Shown here in pieces: positions 8,601-16,000 of a stretch of 26,717 nucleotides of DNA. The notes under the pieces are model-generated. The model was not told where the DNA came from. It ran no database searches and saw nothing but the letters and a program-made list of their open reading frames with translations. Each line of letters begins with the position of its first letter. The first letter of the stretch is position 1. The stretch lies in NCBI GenBank assembly GCA_039812465.1, contig JBDIAS010000031.1:1-26717 (forward strand), given 5' to 3'. The position numbers were made by a program, and so were the translations under genes. The DNA comes from Austwickia sp039812465 (lineage in GTDB: Bacteria > Actinomycetota > Actinomycetes > Actinomycetales > Dermatophilaceae).

Positions 8601-10222
8601 CCGCGCCCGACCTGGTCGCCACCGATCGGGGCGTCGCGGGACCAGATCTCGCCGGGACGTCCCTGCGCGGGCGGAATCTCGCTGACCCATCCGCCGGTCG
8701 GCACGCGAATGCTGGGGATGCGCCCCCACGCACGCCGCGGCCGTGCCGCACTCCCCTGCGCCCTGCGGTCCTGCTCGACGACCCAGAGCGCCAACGCCGC
8801 CAGGTGTGGCGGTGGGAACCTGCGTCGGGCCACCTGGCGGTGGTCGGGCGGGGCCGCAGCGGGCGCACCCAGGCGCTGATGACCCTCGCGACGGCCGCCG
8901 CCGACGCCGAGTGCCCCGTCGACCTGGCCCTGCACGTGGTCGACGCGGGCAACGGCCTGCGGGGGCTCACGATGCTCCCCCACGCGGCGTCGCACGTGAC
9001 GTTGGGGGACCCGGGCGCGCTGCGACGCCTGGTCCGCGGGCTGCGGGAACGGGTCAGGACCCGCGCGGGCGCGCCGCGGTCGCGCGGACACGCACCGGGC
9101 GGCGGTCAGCCGTCCGATGGAACATGGCTCGGGGTCGACGACCGGGCGCCCCTTCCCACCGACCTGGTGGTCATCGACGGCTGGGACCAGCTCCGGGCGC
9201 TCCTGGAGGGGCTCGACCACGGCGCTGCCCTGGAGGAGCTCGTCGAGGCGGCACGCGGCGGTGCCACCGCCGGCCTGAGCATCCTCGCCGCCGGGGGGCG
9301 CGGCCTGCTCACCGGCGGCCTCGCGTCCTGTTTCGCCGACCGACTGGTGCTCGACCTGAGCGACCCCACGGACGCCTTCCTCGCGGGTCTCGGCGCCCAC
9401 GCCGACGCCGGTCGCCCACCGGGGCGGGCGGTGCTGACCTCCCAGGGCCTCGTCGGCCAGATCGCGCTCCTCGACGCGGAGCACCACGCGTCGCCCGGCC
9501 ACCTCCCACTTGACATGGCCGAGCGGATCACGCTCCGGCACGCCGGATGCCCCTCCCCCGATTGGGGGATCCGGCCCCTTCCGCTGGCCGTCACCCTCGG
9601 CGAGGTTCGCCAGATCCACGGGGACCCACCCCCGTCGACGCGCGGGCCGCAGGCCTGGCTGGGCCTGGCCGGCGACGGAGGCGCGGTCGCCGTTCCCCTG
9701 TCCGGGCCGGGGTGGCTTATCGCCGGGCCGCCCGGCTCCGGCCGTACGACGGCGCTGCGTACGATCGCGGCCCACGCCGCCGCCGAGCGCCGTCCCGTGC
9801 TGTGGTGCTCCGCCCACCCTCCCGCGTTCCGGGACGACCCTGACTCCCCGCTCGCGTGGTGTCCGCCCCAGGGTGCGCCCGAGGTGGAACGACTGCTCCG
9901 CGACCCGGGCGCGGTCGTTCTCGTGGACGATCTGGAGGCTCTCACGGGCAGTGCCCTTGACACCCTCCACAGCGACGGGTGGGTCTCGGACCCGCGGGGT
10001 GCCTGCGTGATCGCCACGGGCCGGACGGCGGACCTCGCGGGCAGCTTCCGCGGCCTGGCCGGCGCCTTGCGGCGGACAGGGCAGGGCCTCGTCTTAGGCG
10101 GCGGGGGACGCGCGGACGAGGTCTTCGCCGTGTCACTGCCGCGTGGGGAGCCGGACGTCCCGGGCCGGGGGACGTGGGTCCAGGACGGCCGCGCGCAGAC
10201 CGTGCACGTCGCGCTCGTGTGA
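5696..10222 (+). CDS. EssC/EccC-like protein: ubiquitin-like and FHA domains with three FtsK/SpoIIIE ATPase modules
   Basis: This 1508-residue membrane ATPase resembles the type VII secretion motor (EssC/EccC). The N-terminus (about 1-70) looks like a YukD-type ubiquitin fold. An Asp/Glu-rich linker (73-87) leads to an FHA domain (about 95-165; YVLGRGEECHVRL, SRRHA, DLGSSNGTFL). Two membrane segments follow near 238-280. FtsK module 1 has an intact Walker A, GGTTGSGKS (661-669), and Walker B, MVLVLDEF (773-780). Module 2 has GRGRSGRT (1051-1058) and module 3 GPPGSGRT (1344-1351), with Arg in place of the Walker lysine and VVLVDDLEAL in module 3. Degenerate later modules are common in this family. 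The GTG start has a GGGGAG site upstream. No WXG100, mycosin or EccB/D gene is visible, so its cargo is unknown. Confidence 0.88.
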   Translation: MDLRVWVRRDDGDETLLVISAPEGTPLGHALGAMAEATGRPGRMAASIDGAPLPESTPLGSPPLVHGARIRLDENDDDDDDVDEPGQIRVLTGAGCLVRVVAGPGAGAEHRLPPGSYVLGRGEECHVRLADPGVSRRHALLRVGARDAAVADLGSSNGTFLGRARVGPRPVAVRRGVLVRMGATAWAVERADEGPPARGKPSGAGCLLVNRAPRAVPAARPVRLQRPRAAELPPPGPLPLLTLLLPPVVSLVAALLLRQPAFLLFGLMGPAMSLGTYWTDRRRHGRGRKRALQDYREALARHDARLAETVAVRRRELERSTPGAAEAVRACAARTEGLWQRNPADPDWLRLRIGRGRASVDVLVADPDGSQESPRLHDVPIAVSLAEAGVIGLAPLADPDNTGDAAHRALAGALLAQCVAWHGPSQLHVWVLAARAVDLARWRWLTQTPHVIADGTDPCGAFARVGSVDARGDAARRLRELTAILEQRVGGRAAPGQAGPSMPWHLVVLDGARELLEQPGTAELLRVGREAGFVALCLGSSAAELPAECAQVVLVRADGLADIQGDAHEASDVTADLADDAALRLVGLGLAPLADGTPVAGDAVPDRVDLADILDVDPRVPGAVAQAWRRQGVDATVDVGRDTSGPVRLDLRRDGPHALVGGTTGSGKSELLRTLIASLALRNRPDRLCFVLVDYKGGSAFDACARLPHAVGVVTDLDGAASERALTGLRAELRRREGLLRAAGVADLEGYAAAVDGGARDPAGIPLRHLPRMVLVLDEFRALAEELPDFVAGVVRFAALGRALGIHLVLATQRPAGIVSADIRANVGLRIALRVRDAADSVDVVESPVAADLPARCPGRAVARSGGGPLLTFQTARLAAGASAPREVVVRPIPDGALGTPLEDVPVAGRGPLLAPSGGAVARGDLDLDNVVRATLDAAAALDVPLPAPPWLPALPERIAWNELAPSDAAPDLVATDRGVAGPDLAGTSLRGRNLADPSAGRHANAGDAPPRTPRPCRTPLRPAVLLDDPERQRRQVWRWEPASGHLAVVGRGRSGRTQALMTLATAAADAECPVDLALHVVDAGNGLRGLTMLPHAASHVTLGDPGALRRLVRGLRERVRTRAGAPRSRGHAPGGGQPSDGTWLGVDDRAPLPTDLVVIDGWDQLRALLEGLDHGAALEELVEAARGGATAGLSILAAGGRGLLTGGLASCFADRLVLDLSDPTDAFLAGLGAHADAGRPPGRAVLTSQGLVGQIALLDAEHHASPGHLPLDMAERITLRHAGCPSPDWGIRPLPLAVTLGEVRQIHGDPPPSTRGPQAWLGLAGDGGAVAVPLSGPGWLIAGPPGSGRTTALRTIAAHAAAERRPVLWCSAHPPAFRDDPDSPLAWCPPQGAPEVERLLRDPGAVVLVDDLEALTGSALDTLHSDGWVSDPRGACVIATGRTADLAGSFRGLAGALRRTGQGLVLGGGGRADEVFAVSLPRGEPDVPGRGTWVQDGRAQTVHVALV

Positions 10223-10247
10223 CACCGCCGCTCGGGCGTACCTCGAC

Positions 10248-10649
10248 TCAGTCCTGGCGGCCGCGCCCTGCCGCCAGGATCCCCACCAAGCCGACCAGAG
10301 CGACCGCGCAGAGCAGCGCCGCCCACCCGTACGCTCCGGCCTCGGTGAGGTTCCACGCGATCGGCAGCAGCACGGCATTCCAGACGAGCGCCGGCGTCCG
10401 CGCCCACGCCGCCCCGCGCGCCAGCCCGCGCGCCACCGTGAACAACCCGGCCGCCAGGACGAGGAACAGCACCACGGACATCACGACGCGGGCGCCGTCC
10501 TCACCGAGGCCCTGGAGCCCCTCGACGACGTAGAACACCGCCGCCGCGACGAACCCCACCACCTGGGCCAGGAGCAGCCCGGCGGCGAGCCGCGCGGGCA
10601 GCGGCGGAACGGAGGACTCCCGTCCCGACGGCTGCCGTGGCTCGCTCAC
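10248..10649 (-). CDS. Small four-helix membrane protein, function unknown
   Basis: This 133-residue protein has about four predicted membrane helices (roughly 20-42, 53-73, 83-101 and 104-126) after a short Pro/Arg-rich cytoplasmic start (SEPRQPSGRESS). I do not recognise a named family, but such proteins are frequent beside regulators in Actinobacteria. The GTG at 10649 is chosen because TACGGT lies exactly 6 bases upstream and there is no ribosome site; a GTG two codons earlier (10655) would overlap that spacing. The gene is convergent with the EssC-like gene, 25 bases apart, and divergent from whiB1. Confidence 0.72.
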   Translation of the reverse strand: MSEPRQPSGRESSVPPLPARLAAGLLLAQVVGFVAAAVFYVVEGLQGLGEDGARVVMSVVLFLVLAAGLFTVARGLARGAAWARTPALVWNAVLLPIAWNLTEAGAYGWAALLCAVALVGLVGILAAGRGRQD

Positions 10650-10655
10650 GACCAC

Positions 10656-10661
10656 ACCGTA
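10656..10661 (-). promoter_or_regulatory. -10 element of leaderless membrane-protein gene
   Basis: On the minus strand TACGGT is followed by GTGGTC (6 bases) and the GTG start at 10649. This is the TANNNT-N6-start pattern of leaderless actinobacterial genes. Confidence 0.55.
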
Positions 10662-11107
10662 CGGCGTCCAACCCGCCCGCGTTTCGCGGGGTTCTGGACG
10701 GGTATACAGCATCATCAGCTTCTCCGCGGCGCATTTCGCACCTGTGGGACACGACCCACGTGTCCTAAGACACTCGCCCTGAAGGGGAACCAACGTTTAA
10801 GATATTGAACCGGCCCTGAGCTTTTCCTCAGATCGCTTTGCCGTCCGTTGATCCGCCGCACGCGGTCGCGGAAGGCAGGACGACCTGGGCGCTCGGGAAT
10901 AGGACAGGCCACCATCGTTGTTGGCCTTGACGCGCCCCCCACCTGCCACGTTCGAGGGGGAGACGCGTGCCGAGAGGCCTGCCCCACGCAGGCTTTGGGG
11001 GGTTGGTCGCCCTGCACGACCAAGAACCACTTGGTGACCTCAGCCACAGTCCAGTCGCTTCGGCGACTGTGTCGGTGTGCCCAATGAGCCGAAAGTAGGA
11101 GTTGACG
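10662..11107 (+). other. Non-coding region with structured leader before whiB1
   Basis: I see no convincing gene in this stretch. It holds GGACACG-ACCCA-CGTGTCC (10747-10765), a possible promoter TTGAAC-N17-TCAGAT (10805-10833), and then a series of hairpins on the plus strand. These are AGGCCA/TGGCCT (10906-10927); GCCTGC-CCCAC-GCAGGC followed by TTT (10977-10996); TTGGTCG/CGACCAA (11003-11023); and ACCAAG-AACCA-CTTGGT (11019-11035), which shares bases with the previous stem so only one can form. Last is CAGTCGC-TTCG-GCGACTG (11052-11069), with a UUCG tetraloop and a competing CACAGTC/GACTGTG pairing. The whiB1 ribosome site AGGAG (11097-11101) follows. Confidence 0.5.
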
Positions 11108-11356
11108 ATGGACTGGCGCGACCGCGCTGCGTGCTTGGAAGAGGACCCCGAGCTCTTCTTCCCGATCGGGAACACGGGGCCCGCCCTGTTGCAGATTGAA
11201 GAGGCCAAGATGGTCTGCCGTCGTTGCGACGTGCAGGACACGTGCCTGAAGTGGGCGTTGGAGTCCGGCCAGGACGCCGGCGTGTGGGGTGGGCTCTCCG
11301 AGGACGAGCGCCGCGCCCTCAAGCGCCGCAACGCTCGCGCCCGCCGCGCCAGCTGA
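11108..11356 (+). CDS. whiB1: WhiB1-type iron-sulfur transcription regulator
   Basis: This 82-residue Wbl protein binds a [4Fe-4S] cluster that in WhiB1 reacts with nitric oxide and controls its DNA binding and its contact with the main sigma factor. The four cluster cysteines are C9, C37, C40 and C46 (CxxC and CxxxxxC spacing). The GVWGG turn lies at 58-62, followed by the basic DNA-binding tail RRALKRRNARARR. The text DPELFFPIGNTGPALLQIEEAK is close to mycobacterial WhiB1 as I recall it. The ATG at 11108 is preferred because AGGAG lies 6 bases upstream; the in-frame TTG at 11102 would leave no spacing. The gene is followed by a strong terminator and is convergent with pdtaS, as in Mycobacterium tuberculosis. 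Confidence 0.95.
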   Translation: MDWRDRAACLEEDPELFFPIGNTGPALLQIEEAKMVCRRCDVQDTCLKWALESGQDAGVWGGLSEDERRALKRRNARARRAS

Positions 11357-11360
11357 TCGT

Positions 11361-11396
11361 CGCCCGCTCGGTGGGGTGTGCCCCACCGAGCGGGCG
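11361..11396 (+). terminator. Perfect 16-bp stem terminator after whiB1
   Basis: CGCCCGCTCGGTGGGG and its exact reverse complement are separated by a TGTG loop, starting 4 bases after the whiB1 stop. There is no long T-tract, which is common for actinobacterial terminators. Being symmetric and 22 bases beyond the pdtaS stop, it can serve both convergent genes. Confidence 0.85.
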
Positions 11397-11418
11397 TGGT
11401 TGCCTGAGTCATCCCGCG

Positions 11419-12939
11419 TCACGCAGGCCCCGTCAGACCCGCATCGTCGCTCGATGCACCCCGCGCCCGCCGCAGCCAGGCGATGAAGCGGACCCTGGTG
11501 CCGACGTCGCCCCCGGTCCATTCGATGGAACCGCGAAGGTCCTGCACGAGTGCCGTCACGATCTGAGTGCCGAGCCCCGAGGCGCCCGGTCGGAATCCGG
11601 CGGGCAACCCGCGGCCGTCGTCCGTGACGAGCACGGTCAAGGACTCCTCGCCGGCCACGGCGTCGGACCTCTCCGCGGTGATCTCGACGGTCCCACCCGT
11701 GCCGGCGAGGCCATGTTCCACGGCGTTGTGCACCAACTCCGAGACGATCATCGCGAGGGACGTGGCGTCGTCGGCGCTCACCCGACCGAAGGTCCCCGTC
11801 CGGCGCCAAGTGACCGCGCCGTCGGCGGCAGCCACCTCCACGACCGCGCTCACCACCCGAGTGACGATCTCATCGAACTCGACCGCCTCGTCCAGCGTCC
11901 GGCTCAACGTCTCGTGCACCAGCGCGATCGTCGCGACCCGTCGCACCGCTTCCTGGAGGGACGCGCGCGCGGCGTCGTCGGGCAGGCGCCGCGACTGGAG
12001 GCGCAGGAGCGCGGCGACCGTCTGCAGGTTGTTCTTCACCCGGTGGTGGATCTCGCGGATCGTCGCGTCCTTGGTGAGCAGCTCACGCTCGCGACGGCGC
12101 AGCTCGCTCACGTCCCGGGCCAGGACCACCGCGCCGATCCGCGCGCCGCTCTCCGTGAGCGGAATCGCCCGGAGCGACAACGCGGCGAACCGCGACTCCA
12201 CCTCGGTGCGCCACGGCGCCCGGCCGGTCACGACCAACGGCATCGATTCGTCCACGACCGAATGGCTCGGGATCAGCCGGGTCGTCAGCTCGCTCAGCGA
12301 CGCCCCCACGGCGTCGCCGTGGTGGCCGAGCCGGTGCAACGCCGAGATGGCGTTGGGGCTCGCGTACGTGATGATCCCCTCCACGTCGAGCCGGAACACC
12401 CCGTCCACCACCCGGGGCGCCCCCCGCCGCTGCCCCGTCGGCGCTCCCCGCATCGGGAACTCCCCGGCGGCGATCATCCGGCTCAGGGTGTCGGCCATGC
12501 CTCGGTAGGTCAGCTCCATGCGGCTCGGCGCGCGCATGGCCTCCAGGTTGCTGTGCCGCGTGATCACCGCGAGCACACGGCCCTCGCGCACCACCGGGAT
12601 CGCCTGCTCCCGCACCGGCGTCCCGTGCGCCCACTCCGGACCGCGCTCCTGGATCACCCGGCCCCGGGCCGTACATAGCTCCAGCAGGGCGTGCCGCATC
12701 TGGCCGGCCACCGACCCGACGATGTCGTCGAAGAACACCAGCGGCCCCGTGTTGGGGCGCACGTGCATCGCCGCGATCCAGCCGTCGGGGTGCAGCCCGG
12801 TCCCGCGGACCCACAGCACGAGATCCGCGAACGACAGGTCGGACAGGATCTGCCAATCCCCCACCAGAAGGTGCAACCACTCGGCGTCGACGGACCCCAG
12901 CAGCGGGTGGCCGGCGAGGACGTCGTTGAGGGTCGGCAC
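11419..12939 (-). CDS. pdtaS: PdtaS-type sensor histidine kinase (HisKA_2 family)
   Basis: This 506-residue cytosolic sensor kinase matches mycobacterial PdtaS in length and order. It has an N-terminal GAF-like domain (about 1-135; LSFADLVLWVRG, RPNTGPLVFFDDIVGSVAG) and a PAS domain (about 185-285; VFRLDVEGIITYASPNAIS). The HisKA_2 dimerisation helix KDATIREIHHRVKNNLQTV has the phosphoacceptor histidine at 298 or 299. A HATPase domain follows (ELVHNAVEHGL, VTDDGRGLPAGF, GLGTQIV). PdtaS signals to the antiterminator-type regulator PdtaR, usually encoded elsewhere, and is linked in mycobacteria to NO, copper and cyclic-di-GMP sensing. No membrane segment is seen. The GTG start has TACGCT exactly 6 bases upstream and no ribosome site. 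Its position beside whiB1 is conserved with Mycobacterium. Confidence 0.92.
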   Translation of the reverse strand: MPTLNDVLAGHPLLGSVDAEWLHLLVGDWQILSDLSFADLVLWVRGTGLHPDGWIAAMHVRPNTGPLVFFDDIVGSVAGQMRHALLELCTARGRVIQERGPEWAHGTPVREQAIPVVREGRVLAVITRHSNLEAMRAPSRMELTYRGMADTLSRMIAAGEFPMRGAPTGQRRGAPRVVDGVFRLDVEGIITYASPNAISALHRLGHHGDAVGASLSELTTRLIPSHSVVDESMPLVVTGRAPWRTEVESRFAALSLRAIPLTESGARIGAVVLARDVSELRRRERELLTKDATIREIHHRVKNNLQTVAALLRLQSRRLPDDAARASLQEAVRRVATIALVHETLSRTLDEAVEFDEIVTRVVSAVVEVAAADGAVTWRRTGTFGRVSADDATSLAMIVSELVHNAVEHGLAGTGGTVEITAERSDAVAGEESLTVLVTDDGRGLPAGFRPGASGLGTQIVTALVQDLRGSIEWTGGDVGTRVRFIAWLRRARGASSDDAGLTGPA

Positions 12940-12945
12940 GGCCCG

Positions 12946-12951
12946 AGCGTA
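12946..12951 (-). promoter_or_regulatory. -10 element of leaderless pdtaS
   Basis: TACGCT on the minus strand is followed by CGGGCC and then the GTG start at 12939. This is the same -10 to start spacing seen at five other genes in this window. Confidence 0.6.
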
Positions 12952-12976
12952 CCGGCGGATCCGTACGCCTCGACGA

Positions 12977-13017
12977 CGCGGCCGGTCACCCCCGCTCCGG
13001 AAGGCTCACCGGCCGCG
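12977..13017 (-). terminator. Hairpin terminator after the glutamate dehydrogenase gene
   Basis: CGCGGCCGGT (12977-12986) pairs perfectly with ACCGGCCGCG (13008-13017) around a 21-base loop. It lies 19 bases beyond the minus-strand stop at 13036. No T-tract follows. Confidence 0.5.
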
Positions 13018-13035
13018 CCCCCCGACCGGTGGGGA

Positions 13036-16000
13036 TCAGTCCGTGCCGCGACCGATCCGCGCGACCCCACGCAGGGTGCGCAACGCGACCGAGAGCGGCG
13101 CCAGACCCGGCTCCTCCAGCGCCTGGATCCCGCTCAGCGACGTGCGCGCCCGCTGCAACGATGTGGTGTTGCGGCGGAGCCAATCGTCGAGCCGCTCCGG
13201 CGCGGACAGTGACGGGTCGGTCGCCGACGCCACCGTGGCGACGATGGACTCCAACACGCTGAACAGGTCGTCGCGCATCGCGGCGCGGGCCAGCGCGCTC
13301 CACCGGTCGTCGCGGCTGAGAACGCGGACGCGCTCCTGCATGTCCTCGAACCCGAATGCCTCGGAGACCGAGTAGTAGAGCCGCGCGACCGGCTCGACGT
13401 CCTCGCCGACCTCTTCGCTCAGCGCCACGATGTCCAGGGCCGAGTGCAGGTTGAGGAGCGTGGAGCACTGCACCGCCAGCTCCTCAGGGACGCCGTCGCG
13501 AATGTACTCCTCCGCCATCCGCTGCTGGCGCTCCCGACTGCGACCGGTCGTCAGCGTCGGAATCAACGGGCTCAGCCGCTCGATCAGGCCGGAGAAGCGC
13601 TGCACCTCCGCGGCGATGTCGAGGTCACCGGGGCGGTTCATCAACAGCCAGCGCACCGACCGGTCCAGCAGGCCGCGGAACTCCAGGTAACCGCGGGTCT
13701 GCACCAGGGTGGGCACCTGGTTGTCCAGGCTTTCCATCGCGGCCACGAACTCGCGCATCCCGAACACCTCGCGCGCGACGACGTAGCACGCCGCGATCTG
13801 TTCCGCGGGCGCCCCCGTCTCGTCCATCGCGCGGTAGGCGAACGTGATGCCGCCGCGGTTGACCATCGAGTTGACGATCGTGTTGACGATGATCTCCCGC
13901 TTCAGCGGGTGAGCGTCCAGCGCCTCCTCGAAGGTCCGGATCGCCGGCGGGAAGTACTCGGCCAGCGTGCGCCGGAACCACGGGTCGTCGGGTAGGTCGC
14001 TCTTGGCGAGGTCGCGCTTGAGCGCGAGCTTGCTGTACGCGACCAGGACAGCGAATTCCGATGAGGTCAAGCCGACCCCGGCTGCCAACCGACGGGCGAT
14101 CTCCTGCTCGTCGGGCAGGAACTCCAGCTCGCGGTCCAACTCGCCGTACGTCTCCAGCCAGTGGATCAACCGCTGGTGGACGGGCAGCATCGCCCCGCTC
14201 TGGCTCCGCGCGTTCCCGAGCAAGACGTTCTGCTCGTAGTTGTCACGCAGCACCATCCGCTTCACGTCGTCGGTCATCGAGGCGAGCAGCTGGTTGCGCT
14301 GCTTGAGCGTCATATCCCCCTCACGGACCAAGCCCGTGAGAAGGATCTTGATGTTCACCTCGTAGTCGGAGCTGCCCACGCCCGCAGAGTTGTCGATCGC
14401 ATCGGTGTTGATGCGGACACCCGATAGGGCGGCCTCGATCCGGCCCAGCTGGCTGCAGCCCAGGTTGCCCCCCTCGCCGACCACCTTCGCGCGCAGCATC
14501 CGTCCGTCGACCCGGATGGCGTCGTTGGCCCGGTCGCCGATATCCCTATGGGACTCGGTCGACGCCTTGATGTAGGTGCCGATGCCTCCGTTCCACAGCA
14601 GGTCGACCGGAGCGCACAACACCGCCTTCTGCAACTCGGCCGGGGTCAGACTCTGCACGTCGTCGGGCAGTCCGAGCGCGTGTCGGGCCTGCGCTGAGAT
14701 CGGGATCGACTTCGCGGTCCGCGAGAAGACCCCGCCGCCCTCGCTGATCAACGCGCGATCGTAGTCCGCCCAGGACGAGCGGGGCAGGTCGAACAGCCGG
14801 CGGCGCTCCTCGTACGAGCTCGCCGCGTCCGGGTTCGGGTCGAGGAAGATGTCCCGGTGGTCGAAGGCCGCCACGAGCCGGATGTGCGGGCTGAGCAGCA
14901 TGCCGTTGCCGAAGACGTCGCCGCTCATGTCGCCGATGCCGACGACCGTGAAGTCCTCGCTCTGGGTGTTCACGCCCATCTCCCGGAAGTGCCGCTTCAC
15001 GGACTCCCAGGCGCCCCGGGCGGTGATCCCCATGCCCTTGTGGTCGTAGCCCGCGGAGCCGCCCGAGGCGAACGCGTCGTCGAGCCAGAAGCCGTGCGCC
15101 TGAGCCACCGAGTTGGCGAGGTCCGAGAACGTCGCCGTGCCCTTGTCCGCGGCGACCACGAGGTAGGGGTCGTCCGGGTCGTGACGGACCACCTGCTGCG
15201 GCGGCACGATCTCGGTGCCGACCCGGTTGTCGGTCACGTCGAGCAGCGAGGCGATGAACAAGCGATAGGCCGCCCTGCCCTCGGCGAGCCACGCGTCGCG
15301 GTCCACCGCCGGGTCGGGCAGCTGCTTGGCGTAGAAGCCGCCCTTGCTGCCGGTGGGCACGATGACGGCGTTCTTGACCATCTGCGCCTTCACCAGGCCC
15401 AGCACCTCGGTGCGGAAGTCCTCCCGACGATCCGACCAGCGCAGCCCGCCGCGGGCCACCTTGCCGAACCGCAGGTGCACGCCTTCGACGCGCGGGCTGT
15501 AAACCCAGATCTCGAACATCGGCAGCGGCGCGGGCAGCCCGGGCACCGCGTGCGGGTCGATCTTGAAGCACACCGTGCGAGTGAACTCAGGGGTGTGCCC
15601 GTGTTCGTCCGGGGGCGGGTCCTGGAAGAAGTTCGTCCGCAGCGTCCCGAGGATGACGCCCAGGAACGCCCGCACGATCCGGTCGTGGTCCAGGCTCGCC
15701 ACCTTGTCCAGCGCCGCCAGGATCCGCGCCGTGACGTCCTCTTCGGCCGCGGCGCGCTCCGGGCCCGCCACGCCGTCGAAGCGCTCCGGGTCGAAGCGCG
15801 TCTCGAAGAGCTCCACGAGCAGGCACGCGATGTGCGGGTTCTCCCGCAGGGTGCTGGTGATGTACGTCTGGGTGAACGGCGTCCCGGCCTGCCGCTGGTA
15901 CTTGGCCACCGTGCGGAGCATGACGACCTGTCGCCAGGTGAGCCCCGCGGAGAGCACGAGCGCGTTGAACCCGTCGGATTCGGCCAGCCCACCCCAGACC

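Noticed and set aside
8093..9970. 625-codon minus-strand frame inside the EssC-like gene
   Set aside because: Antisense to FtsK modules with intact motifs; composition is that of a shadow frame.
10848..11087. Plus-strand frame with a ferredoxin-like CREACPTQA text upstream of whiB1
   Set aside because: A single short Cys-rich match without the other cluster cysteines, no ribosome site, and it overlaps the hairpin series. Taken as coincidence.
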